This document shows positions 12,846 through 24,800 of a stretch of DNA of 64,000 nucleotides, one piece after another. The stretch is from Baylisascaris procyonis. Taxonomy: Eukaryota; Nematoda; Chromadorea; Rhabditida; Ascarididae. The notes under the pieces are model-generated. The model was not told the DNA's origin, searched no databases, and worked only from the letters and a program-made list of their open reading frames with translations. The stretch spans positions 1,091,501 to 1,155,500 of the forward strand of contig JAZARR010000229.1 in assembly GCA_037389465.1 (NCBI GenBank), given 5' to 3'. Within the stretch, counting starts at the first letter, position 1; each line of letters opens with the position of its first letter. Made by a program: the position numbers and the translations under genes.

Positions 12846-15585
12846 CAAATGTATACATCTCCGTGAATGTTATGCAGAGGCACTTATTGCACTTTGTCGG
12901 CGAATACAACTAACTACACAAGAGTTGAACAAAGAACTTTCCTGTCCATGTGCAGTAGAAACTAAGAGCTCTGATAACACCTAAGGGACAGATATAAAAA
13001 TTTTGGCATTATTTGTCGTGAACAAAACGAAGGTGGTGGTCGTATGTAGACGACAGAAAAAGATAAAGAAGAGATCGACGGTTTATTGGAAAAGAGATCA
13101 ACAAAGTTAAGGTCACAATGCACGTGAAGTAAAACCAACAAGCTGCGCAGGCCTGTCAAAAAAATCGGCAATATAAAAGCAATACAGAAAACAACGACAA
13201 TCAAAGGCCAAAGCTTTGACTTGGGGCAGGTTGAGCGAATTGAGCGATATAACACCGAATGAGCGGGACACACCCTTGGAATATGACACTTATTGTCAAC
13301 TGTCTCACGGTATGATACAATGGAGCGCAATATAAGCACAAGGGAAACGAGGTGTCGGGCGATCGCTTTCGTGCCGACACCTGGTTATCAATGTATCGCC
13401 GTCTAACTCGTGCGACTGATTCTATTCACCGCAATTTCTTTTCTCCCGCGCTGGGGTTGATTCTTCGGGTTTGTGGCTACCCGACAACTTGAACAGTGAA
13501 TGAATTATAGTTGATTTCAACAAAGAAACCGGCCTGTTCTGATGAGGGTTCGTCCGCTTGCGCCCTTTTCCTTCTTTTTGCGCTTGGCTACACCAACCTC
13601 CTGGTTGGTCCGTCCCAAGTTTGTTCACACGGTTCGGGGGACACCTTTCTGCGTGCGAATCGCCCGACACCTCAAACTTGGGTAATTAAACCTTTAACGT
13701 ACTTCGGAAACGACGTGAAAACGCGATATACTCGAAAGACGAATACAAAACCATCATAAAACATGATCTGAGTCAAATGCGATGATTCTGGTGATGAGTT
13801 AACGAAAAGGTACAAACCAATGACGAGGAGAATGCAAAAAACGTCACAAACTACTGACGAGATCGTAGAACTTTGAGGCAATCCACAAGTAACCATGAGA
13901 ATCAAGTTTAAATTCAGAAAAAACAATAAAGAAGAAAGTGCTGACAATTAAAGCAAAGCCGCTACACTTTTACGCTTATACACGACGCATTAGAAGACAC
14001 GCGCTTACACACGACCGCAACGCCGCATTAGAAGACGATATAGTCGCTACAGTCAGAGATCAACTTAGATCGTTCTTTGAGTTATTGCGTTGATACACAG
14101 TTTGATTTACTGTGTGCAGCAGCCCACTAACTCACTCGTGAATCTTCGCGACATTATTTGCCCGGAAAAGAAGTCATCTGAACAGTAAATGAGTACTGAT
14201 CCGCTTGAAAATTCCAATATGTTAAGTTGGTACCATAGTTGGGTATCAATTGTGTTTGGGTAAGAGCGCTTTTAATCAGTAAATCCGCAATCAATTTTAA
14301 CATTTTTTCATTAAGAAGAAGATACCCCATTCGTTTGCGCGGCTAAAAATTATAGTAAAAGCTGACCGTGATGGTTGAGATGCATTGCGAAATCCGCCAC
14401 TGTTTATTGAGGATTTCCGTTTATTATTCAGTGAGATCCCCCACTCTGGAAGATGGTTTCTTCTAATCTGCGATGAGGTGGATTTGGTTTTAGCCACGAG
14501 CAGTGTAGTAATTTATGGCACTATACTACAGAAGTTCACATCGAAGAGTGCAGTGACACGGTTTATAATGAAGCAAATTCGTGACCATCAGACAACGCAG
14601 AAAGTCTTATGTAAGGCGCCTAACGAGATGGAGCATCTAGCCTCAACATACAGACATTATCTGCTCAGCACAAGGAGATTAGAGGCTCTTCAAGAACAAT
14701 ATAAGGTTCGTTGTTATTGCAACTAATCATTCGGGATAGAGCAGCTTCTAGTTTAGAAGTAATATTTTTTCGATGAGGGCATCAATCTTTTTTTTTAATG
14801 GACGAAAGGAGGGGAAATCGAAATGAAATTAATATCTTCAACATTTTCATTTCTGTTATGAAGAAAACGGCTTTTTATTTCTTTCCCTTATTGAAGTGTG
14901 CTCTATGCAAATTTCGTTTATGAAATTGAAATTTATTGTTGCACATATCGGATTCTTGATTAAGCGATTCACTTGAAAGGAATTCGTTACAAAGGCACTC
15001 AAAGAAGCGAATGATTGTGAAGAATGGCGGCTTCAGATTCCTCACAGTGTGCATATTCACTTATATTTAGCGCTTCGCAGTTGCACTCTTTTATTGAATG
15101 AAACCTATTGCGTCTTCTTTGCTTCTCAGGATTTCATTGCCTCAAATTCATTTATATTAAATAACTTTTTGCAGGAAAATGAAACATGCTCGCTATATTC
15201 TCTTTATCTTCAAGATTTATGTTTCGAATCACTACTTCTTCTATCCGTATTTAACTCATCACGGCTATTGCTTTTACCCTTTCGTTCAGACTTTCTCTGT
15301 GCACTTTGGAGAATTAACCGAAAGGGATCGGTTACAGACCTCACAAATATTTTATCCATTAATGTCACGAGGGGAAAAGCTTATCAAATAAATGGGAGGT
15401 GGGAAAAGTATGAGCAGCATGGTCTGATTATTATAAAATTTTCTACTGATTAGAGGTAATGCATACTTTGGTGGCGTTTAACATCGATCTATTTTGCTCA
15501 TTCGTTGTTTTTTCAGGGAGGAGAACGTTCAATAACTCAAAGTGCTAATCTCGTTGGATTGGAGCTGCCAGAAACGAATCGATAA
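12316..15585 (+). CDS. FMC1: FMC1 homolog, mitochondrial ATP synthase assembly factor
   Basis: Three exons, 12316-12393, 14532-14705 and 15517-15585, all joined in phase 0, give 106 residues (human 113). Recognisable pieces are IIRQIFHELRKADE (human FRGLLRELRYL region), FIMKQIRDHQTTQKVLCKA (human YLVKAFRAHRVTSEKLCRA) and GERSITQSANLVGLELP (human GERSVEESAGLVGLKLP). In yeast and human, FMC1 works in the mitochondrial matrix with the F1 assembly chaperone Atp12/ATPAF2, which brings the alpha subunit of F1 into ATP synthase. The family is related to LYR-type small helical proteins. The start is the only ATG that allows the short N-terminal extension typical of the family; an acceptor (tcatag) 24 bases upstream could be a leader trans-splice site. 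Intron 1 (2.1 kb) contains an antisense receptor-like reading frame and a (TA)n tract. Confidence 0.88.
12798..12843. repeat. (TA)n microsatellite
   Basis: An uninterrupted TA dinucleotide run of about 46 bases lies within intron 1 of FMC1. It creates the spurious Ile-Tyr repeat frame on the minus strand. Confidence 0.95.
12962..13947 (-). pseudogene. Seven-transmembrane receptor-like frame broken by an insertion
   Basis: Two minus-strand frames, 13947-13672 and 13339-12962, are separated by a 325-bp inverted-repeat element (13349-13673). If the element and one copy of its 4-base target duplication (AAAC) are removed, the two frames join in phase without a stop. The encoded segments resemble the first half of a class A receptor. 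There is a TM1-like stretch with Asn (FLNLNLILMVTCG), a TM2-like stretch with Asp (VVCDVFCILLVIGLYLF), a TM3-like stretch split at the insertion and ending RSIVSYRETV where D/E-R-Y is usual, and a TM4-like stretch with Trp and Pro (KLWPLIVVVFCIAFILPIF). Later helices are not found, so another exon would be expected at lower coordinates. As it stands the reading frame ends inside the element, so it is a pseudogene or a disrupted allele. It lies antisense within FMC1 intron 1. The receptor assignment is by pattern only. Confidence 0.5.
13349..13673. mobile_element. 325-bp MITE-like element with terminal inverted repeats
   Basis: The plus strand begins GAGGTGTCGGGCGAT and ends with its exact reverse complement, ATCGCCCGACACCTC except for one base (ATTCGC/GATCGC) inside the end. 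The flanks carry the direct repeat AAAC (13345-13348 and 13674-13677), a likely 4-base target-site duplication. A sub-terminal CCGACACC at 13375-13382 pairs with the left end, and ACACC recurs near the right end. No transposase frame is present, so it would be a non-autonomous DNA transposon. Its class is not known to me. Confidence 0.7.
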
Positions 15586-18500
15586 GCCTTTTTCGTCATC
15601 TTATTGCGTATTTGTCAACATATTTCAGTTTTTACCCATTTTTCGAGTGCATTTCATTTTTAGCGGAGAGGGGAGTGACAGTGAAAGTTCACTAGTTCTT
15701 AGCCTTGCCTTTCATTCTCCGTAATTCATGTTTTGCACGAAGGTTGCGGATTTCACTACTTAATGGCATTGTATATGCTTTCTGTTGTAGGTGAATATAA
15801 GGATATCTCTCTTCCTTCACTCCATTTGGAGAGAGAGAATTTCTCAATTCTCGTTATTGCTTGGATGTAGAAACTTCTAAGGAGAGTTACTATCGATGAA
15901 ATTACGCAACGTTAATTCTCTGTTAATTTGATTATCGTCGTGTTAAACAGAAAACTTCAGTCAATCTGAGCAAATGGTCACCTTCGACGTCGCTCAAAAA
16001 CACTAATATTGTTGTGTATTGCACATTGCAGAAATCGTATCAACTGTTCAGTGCAATCAAGCATATACCCTTGATTGAAGTGAACAAAAGTTGTGAATTA
16101 TTGAATAATGCTTAGCAATGGTGATGTTGCTTTGAAAAAAGAAAAACGTTTTTAGAAGGCTAGCGCGGTATCTAAATTTTTCTCCATTTTTCAGGTTAAT
16201 CCGTCGAATTGTTGGGAAATTATAAATGCTCAAATTTGCGTGAAATTTTACACGGGAACGAACCCTCGACTAAAGTACGAATAAATTATTGCTCTTTGTT
16301 TCGCCACTTTCCGACGCTGGTTAGTTCGATGGGTGGGATTACAAACGCGCATACGCATTATCTCCTTTGACCTGCTTCTCGATTTGTCTTTTATAGCGAT
16401 TAGAACGGTTTTCTATAGGCTTGTATTATTCAGGTATTCATTTCATTTACAGTGATTTCACCGTTATTGGCAAGCTGTTTTTATAAAGCTAACTATGGTG
16501 AAGGATCGTTTCTGTAAATCTGCTCCTTCGATCTTATCTGCATAATTTATCGCTCAAAAAGATTGAGCCGAGTTCGGCAGATTTGGGTTCTAGATGTATG
16601 ATTCCGGAATTGCGGAGGATCGACGATAAGGCGTTCTCGAGCACTAATTACCGACTCCTATGAGAATTTTCCACCTCTTTGGGCAACTAGGTCCGGAGAC
16701 GTACTAGTGACCATAGTCCACGACATTATCCTGCGTGGAGCCGTTGAGTGCAGATTTGTGTCCACATCGGCGATCTCTATCCACGAGTGCTGACTATTTG
16801 TTCCTTTCATTAGCTGATATTGGTCCTTTGAATATATTTTCACAGAATATTTTCGATCATCCAGTGCGGATTTGCTATGATACGCTACTGTTAGAAGGTC
16901 TGTCTTTTGTTCAGTATTGTGGTGCTTCTGCAATAAACGTCTTTTTGTTTTGTTCGATTGTTTTGACGTTGTTGTGGTTTTAAACCATTTTGCACCATCT
17001 CTTTATGTTATGCATTAATGGTCCAATAGGAATGAATTGTGTTCATTTGCTTTTCATGCAGAAGTTTTTTTTACGTATTTGATTTCTGTTTTGCGGAGGG
17101 GGAGGGGGCAGTCAACCTAACGCCCATGAGGGTGGTAGAGAGATTCATGGGAGATATTGCATATAGCTGTTTTGGGCGATCTCCACAACATCCTCCTCCC
17201 TTTTCATATTGATTTAGCTCCACGCCAAATGGTCCAGTCCCCGTGACCATACCGAATAATTGCAGCAATAATTATTCTAGCTATGCGCTCTTATATCGCT
17301 ATATCCGCTTCAAATCAGATGAAGGGAATGCTGCAAAGTACGTTCTTGTAATGCCGCTCACTGGTCCAGCTGGTTTGATGAATTGCCTATAAACAGTACA
17401 AGAAAATACGAATAGCATCTTATAGTAAATCCGACGTTAATTCGATCCAGACTTGCTAACCGTTCTTTGATGACAGATGAAGGCATTGTCAGCTGACAGG
17501 ATCAGGACTCTTTTGTCCGCGGAATGGAGTCGCTGTCTTTCGCTAATACGGATTTTTCTTTCTATTGTCAAAGAACTGACTCGTAGGTATCGTCTTCAGT
17601 AACAATATAATATTTGTACTGTGGGATGTTTCCAGGGTCTGTGCCACCTCACACGTTACATTTTCCTTCGTTTCATCATAGCCTATATAGCGTGACTAAA
17701 GCGCAGCCAAAGGTTTCCCTGCTTGTTTCCAATCGGTAAGCCGCGTCGATAAAGCATTATATTGTTAACTTTCATTATACAAAGTAGCTTCCTTATTAGT
17801 CGATGTTTTGTTTTTCGCTTATCGTTCTCGCCGACAAATGAATCCATTGATGATTTTTCATAGCAACGAAAAAAATTAAAAGTAAAGAAATTTTGCTCAT
17901 TTCGTAGTTGTGCATCCGTCGCGAGCGGTTGTTTTTATTTACTCACTGTTTCGTCGTTTCGATTTCTCTTTGGATTGTGAGTGAGACATTCTCCGATTTA
18001 GCATATCGTCAGTGGATATGAAGATTGCCTCTTTTATGCTTTATACCGTAACATAAGTTAGCACTGCTTTCGTTTACGATGATAGAAAATTAAATGCTTA
18101 TAGCCTAGAAGATGAGTGATTGGCGAGTCGTACGCTTCGCATGCTTTTTATAAATTTTGGACTCTTGGAATCCTAGATCTGTTAACTCGACATTCGTATC
18201 GAACATGTCGAACAGCTCTCTGCACACAACTTTTCGTGAAAGCTTAGGACTGGATGTTAAGTTATGTTAGTGGGATCCAGCGAATATGGGAACTGCGTCG
18301 CTTCTATATTGTTTCAATTCGCAGTACATAAGGTGGACTTATATATATTTCGAGTACAGAATGGAGTTGCAGACGCTCAAGGTGCTTGGAATTTGTTAGC
18401 TTGTTAATTCTGCCTCATCCTTTGTAAGTTGTAGATCTTTCAGTGTGCCATAAAAGTAGTAGATCATGTTTATTCTATTGCTAGCCAAATCTTGGTTCAA

Positions 18501-18805
18501 TACAGCTTGTCTTAGAATTGTGAGAACGCTCGATTTTTTAGAGAAGCTTGTTATGAGACTTTGGATCATTATCGGGCATTGCATATCCTCTCTGGCACAT
18601 TTTTTTTTTTTAAATGGCTTTACTTTCAAGTCCAGCACAACAAGCCGACGTTAAATCTACGCGACTTGCAACAAGTTTTGAAGATGCGTCAAAGATGAAT
18701 TGTTGCTTCTTTTGTCTGATCGTTAGCGATAGCGGTGTTCGTCGATGAATTAGCGTTGTCCATGGTGCACATGAAATTCTCTTTTTGCAGGTTGAGGCAC
18801 CCCGA
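15586..18805. other. Intergenic stretch between FMC1 and NCAPH2
   Basis: No gene is recognised on either strand. Overlapping frames at 16658-16983 on both strands show no family resemblance. The final bases, ctttttgcag at 18781-18790, form a strong acceptor 15 bases before the NCAPH2 ATG and could be a trans-splice or 5' UTR splice site. Confidence 0.45.
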
Positions 18806-21800
18806 ATGGCCGATTTGGCGGGTGGGTTGGCCTCGCGTTATGCATTTTTACTGCAGCCGGTAAGGGATCTTGCCAAGAACTGGGACATCGACATCGAGTC
18901 CTATTTGGCCGATTGTATTGAAAGGTTTGATTGTTACCTATTTTAGGAGACTCTGAGTTTATATGTAATATCTTGTTATTAAGGCCCCTGTGAATACTTT
19001 GTTTGGGAGGATGAGGTTCTTATTTGGAGTTCCGAAGCCTTTTTTTGTGATAACCTCGGCAGTTTCTGAGAGATGGCCACCTGTACTGATGCTGTCCAGT
19101 CTGGTTTCTTTCCCAGTTTATTCAATACGGCGTAGTTCATTTCTCAAACGGCTTACGTCTTTTGTTGCTTCGCAGTATATGCAAAGCTATGGTAATAGGA
19201 AGGTTTCTGCGTCTTACTTAAAAGGTTGCACCTTTTTCTTAACGAGTAATAAAGCAGTTAATAATATAACTGTAAAACGACAGCGGTTAGGCAAATCAAG
19301 ACAGATTGCAGATGGGAGGTGGAAGTGCTTCACAACTAATAGCCTGTGGGCGACTGCCCAACTGTAGTATTTTTGGCAAATTCCAAAGCACTTAATTGCC
19401 ATTCGTTCTGATTGATATGGTTCAATAGTAATACCGCATACGCTCATTCTGATCCGTTTTAATGTTCGTCGATATTCTTTTGCACCTCTGAAAATCCTTG
19501 CAAGTCAATACGATACTTGCGCTTTTTGCGTATATGTTGTAGTTGCATGTGGGATTGCTTTGATTCGTGATGGGGCATGCTATGACGAATGCATCAGGTA
19601 TGCTCTGTAATAAACAGATGCGTTATTTTATTGTTGATCTCATGGAGGGAGTGCAAAAGTGCGCATCGTGCCAGCACTCTTCTATGTTTGTTGATGGGAT
19701 CACCGTGCAGTTCTATTTCAATGTTTTTTCTTTTAATTTCGTCTCATTGTTTGTTTCTCTTAGCTTTTTGCTGTCTAAGTGCCTAACTGTTAACGCATTC
19801 GTCAACGCGCACTGAAGAGAACTAAGTGTAAGTTTTTTAAATCAACTAAATTGCTTTAAAATTTGCATTTGCAGTGTTCTTCAAAGGAAAGATGGCAGAG
19901 ATGACAAAGAAGAACATTTCAATTTTCCCGAGGCCGGCATGCTGGTTCAGGGCATATCGGACGTTTATTGCCGGAAGATTGAATATGTCTACGAGCTCGC
20001 AATCGGTTTCTCCGATCAGATGCGACTGAAGAAGAGCAGGAAAAAGAAGGGTGATTATGGTCATTCTATGTCCTTCGTCAGTAATGTAAACTTCGGCAAA
20101 ATTGGATTATCTTTATTTCAGTACCCTGTACCACTTCAGCTGACGTTTTCAGGGAGGAAAATAATTATCGATTGGGAAACTGTTTCTTTTCTCATCCGTT
20201 CTTCCTCTTGCTTTATTCGTTTAGTAACCGATCCCGGAAGTAGATTGCAGATATTCTATGAGATGAATCAGGATTTATTGAATTTTCAAGGTAGTTTTGA
20301 ACTCGTTTTTTTTGTGAATTTTGAATTTAGTATTTTCTTTTCCGTTTTTCTAATTTTTTGAAAGAAACTAGCTATTTATTGGCGCACCGCGTTGGGAAAG
20401 TTTTGAAGTATCAGAAACAGATCATTTGATTTGGATCTAGAAGGCTTAGTTGATGAATGGTACGCTAATCACTTCTTGATGTGACGAGTTTTTTGTACTC
20501 AGTTGTCTGCGGAGCTCTCAAGATTTTGTTGCTGCAGCTGGCACTTTTTATAAATACATTTTACAGATATTTGCTTTCAATATGTTTTCCTCAGTGAATT
20601 TTGGAAATTCGAGTAATGGCTCATTAAAAGCTCAGGTCCCATATTAAGCGTTTTAAAGCTCCACGAGAGGTGGGCAACCAGTTTTGACATGGTGGACCTG
20701 TCGTTCTGTATAGTGCACGTTAGATGCGCCATCCTATCATTAACAGCGTTCTCTCTCAGGCAATGATGATGACGTGGAAGGTGGAGAAGAAGCAGATGAT
20801 GATGATGTAGGAACAGAAGCGGCATTCGACCAACACCCAGCAGACCCATGCGCTCCTGTAGATTTCACGTCTTTGAGACCGGAAGAGCCGTCGGTGCTCA
20901 GGATTAGGAACGGCTTCAAGGCTGCTCCAATACTGCCAGTGGTATGTTGCTTCATTTCTCACTTAATCTTTACACGCTAACAATCTTTCGGTTGATCTAA
21001 TTCAGCATCTCCAATTCATCAATATTTCGACGTTTTCTTTATTATACCAGTCGAGTTCTAGCATGAAATATGTTGAGAATGGTTTTTTTGCATATTGAGA
21101 CATTGAGATTCTCATTTCAGTTGCCGATGTCGCTGATGCCTTTGGCTGAATTCGAAAAAATGAACGTGGCATTGTTTGCACGTCGAAACAATAAGGAGTT
21201 GATCGGTCAGAAGGATGACTTCAGAATCAATACTGGCATCGTTCACAAAAGCGTTCGTTTTTATGTGATCTTCGAAACCCTTTCAAGCATATTGCTCTTG
21301 CATCATTAGTCCTGTTAGAGTTTATTTACTCTTCTGGATTCTTATTAATAATTTTTCAAGTTGTTCTCCATTGCGGCCATTTTATTTATGGGACCGCTGA
21401 AGCACATCTCACGGGTGTGCGAACATGCAAATATCAATCAAGCACCTATTTCAAGAGTAGTGATGTACCTGATCGTTCCATATTAACAAAAGTCAGTAGT
21501 CGATCCTCTACTTGCTGATTTGGACAGTTCTCTTCTTCCTTGGTAGAAACCTGAAAGTGCACTTTTTATTCTCCGCAAACAAATCTCATAATACCGATGC
21601 AGTTATTTAGGATTATATAGAGGTTTGCGAAAGCGATTTATCTATAAAATTGCATTACCGCGATCGAAGATTTTTTAGGGCAGTTTGTTGTTGGACCTGG
21701 TCAACGAGAGGTTGCTTGGCCAGTTCAGTGCTCCGGACCCTATCACTGATGCTGCCGATGAGAGTGTGGTGACTGAAGAGGAAGTCGGCGGCCGAACCAT

Positions 21801-24800
21801 GATGGTCGAATTACAAGACGATACCGCCATAGCTGCTGTTGAAGGGGCGACGTTACCACGAGGTAAATAATTGGTCAGAAAGTTGGTAGTGATGCGTACT
21901 GCTCTATCACCAGACGACAACTACCGGGCTGTGAGGAGCCGTTTGTGTTTTCAATTGTTCGACCCAAAGTATAAAACTCGAACGCTGTTCTCACGGTGAC
22001 GATGGTCGGAGATGGCCGTTTTAAACCGATTAGTCCAAGATCACTCTTTTCACCTTCTGAACGCTTATGTTTGGAAGGCCGAGCAATGCAGGCTGCTAAG
22101 CAATCTAGTGATTACTGCGAAAACCTGTAACCAGTCTTCAAACTATGCGAAAAACTGTAGCACACATAACGAGTCTGTATGCAACTTGCATAAGTATTGC
22201 GCTTAACGCATGAGTGACGCTTGTATTCCTAAAAAGACGACTCCGTCCGGTAAGGGTTTTTAGGGCGCTCTGTAAAACATTGGCTTTAGCTATTTCCCTA
22301 TCATTCGATCCGTCATTGATGTTGAAAGTAACAATAAAAGTGTTCCAGATTGCAGCGTGATGCGATTGCTTGAAAACGTCCTCTGCCTTTCGTCGTGTTC
22401 ATAGGTTTTTATGTGATTTGCATTAGCCTTTCGCTGTAAATGAGCACTGTATAGAACCGTTGCTTAACAACTCGGACGTTACGATATTTGGATGCAGGTT
22501 GCCTGAGGTGTAATTTAAGAGTTTTCTTTTGTGATGAGGAGCGAGTTCCTACGATTCTCTTTGTTTTGGGTGGATATACTAAAGAATTGATGTTATTTGG
22601 TGACGTTTTCCTCCATTCAATCGTTAAAACATTTGGTTACTCGTATCTGCACATTCTTGTTCTATTCAAACAAGCATTGGCGTGTAGAAGCAGTTCTGTT
22701 TTACTATGCTATAAACGACTGCTTTATATTGCTTGCCCCATCTCACTAAAGAACATGCCTATCTTTGAAGATGTGATTACATGGTGGAGGTATATGTTCG
22801 CATTGGAACTGCTTGTAAAAAGGGGCATTTGAGGGGACGGTGATCATGGAAGAGGTCGGTCGAGCGCCATTGTAGAAAACGAACGGAGAACGTGTGGAAC
22901 TTGTGCAGCGTCGGAAGTGCAACGACTATCGGAGCAGATGACGCTGGATTTGATAAATTCAACGCATCCAGAGGAGGATAACGTTGTGATGGAATGTGAT
23001 CGTGGGAATTGGAGTGACGGGGATGAGTTCTTCGACGATATGGTACTTCTGAACATTTTCCTTCTCTCTTTGAATAATGTAGATTTCGACATAACAAAAA
23101 ATTCGATTATTAATAAGTTTATTCAACTCTCGTGTTCGCCTATTCTGAAGGATATTCTTCAGTTCGTCTATTTTTCGCATATTTGATCCTGTAGGAATTA
23201 ACGCACTTTAGTTTCATGAGACAGAGATAAGCACTGCCGATTGAGTGAGTGTGCTGAATTACGTTTCGCACATCGCTGAAATTCCACGAATGCGCCATAT
23301 TGGTCTTCATCTGATTCATTCGCGATCTGTAAGAGTCATCACGATCTCGCCTTCCGCTTTCCAGATTCCTTTCCTAAATATCGATTTTTTTGACTTTTCT
23401 GAATGGCTGAAGTTGTTTAATTTTCGGAGTAAAGTTTGTTCACTTTACACGTCGCTATAATCTATGTTAAGTGGATTAAAAGAAAAGGATTATGATGGCT
23501 TCATAGCAATTTTTCGTTGCCTTTTTTATTGTTGTTGGCAGGTTGTCGTAATTTTCAATGTTTGAACTAATCGAGTTGATTGTGTTGAAGGTGATGAATA
23601 GTAATGATGGTCCTGTTATGAAGGAACTCGACATAATCGCAGATAACAAACACCAATATGCTCCTTTTAAGGTAATTGATCCAAGTTTATCATAGATGAT
23701 AACGTGATTATGACCATTATTATTTCAGAATTGATCAAACCGAACACTGAATCCTAAGCGTCTAAATTTCACGTTCCGTGGAAACTTTTTCTAACACAGA
23801 GAATTTGCAAGAAATGCATATTGATCGATTTTATTTGTTTCAAAAAGTGGGCGGAAGGGGAAGAGGAAGAAGATTCGATACAAACAGCAATGCACTTAAT
23901 TTCTCTCTTAAATAATTTTATATTGTTTTAATCGACGGGTCACAGGAAATTCCATCTCCTGTTTGCATCGTCCCGATTGAAACGCATAAACATTGTTCGG
24001 GTGGTAACGGTTAGGAGCTATACGTCATGCATATTATGCTAACAACCGATTATAGATTAGGGTTTTTTTCATAAAAAGAGACCGAATAGACAAAAGCTGC
24101 AAAATTCGTTCTCATTCATTTCCTTGCCTATGCGAAAGTTTCTCTAATATTGCTTTCCTTTGTTCGTCGTTGCTAATGACACCTAGTCTCTCTCTTTCTC
24201 CTCTCAAGTTCAGGCTCGTTGGACAAGGTGTTAGCTTAGAAATCTATCAAATGCGACCACGATCGACTATTCCATGTAGATCATCTTTTTATTCTTTAAA
24301 ATTTAAATTTTTTCTCCAGGAAGCGAAAACCTATAAAGCGATTGAGCAACGACTGAAAAGACGAGATAAAAGGCGTGAAAGAATGGAATTACCACTGAAG
24401 CCATCCATTCTCGAGTATATGAAGAACTGCATGTTTAGAAAGACGTCAAAGAAGAAGTGCATGCAGACGGGGGCTGGCTTTAGTGATAATACGCTCCTCG
24501 CTATCATAGGGTAAGAATTTGATCCATGAATGATTGCTACCGTTGTTGAGATGGCTTTAAAGTCGCCCCGCCCCTCTCCGTTGGTCCTTTTTTGAGAACT
24601 AAACTTTAGCGGATTTGGTGTTTGTTCTAGTTGGTTTCGATGAGTGAATTCAGCAAGTGAATTTCTTATGGAGAAAGAGGGTTGATGTGGTTTTAAATTA
24701 TACTCCTTTCTTCGCCAATGCGCTTTCGGAATGTCTTCAGTTCCTTCAAACAAAACTGTAGTAAGAACGTTGGGCAAATCTGAACTCGATCATATTCCAG

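Noticed and set aside
22488..22832. 114-codon plus frame in NCAPH2 intron 5
   Set aside because: It ends in the acceptor region of exon 6 and is Leu/Phe/Cys-rich without a recognisable domain.
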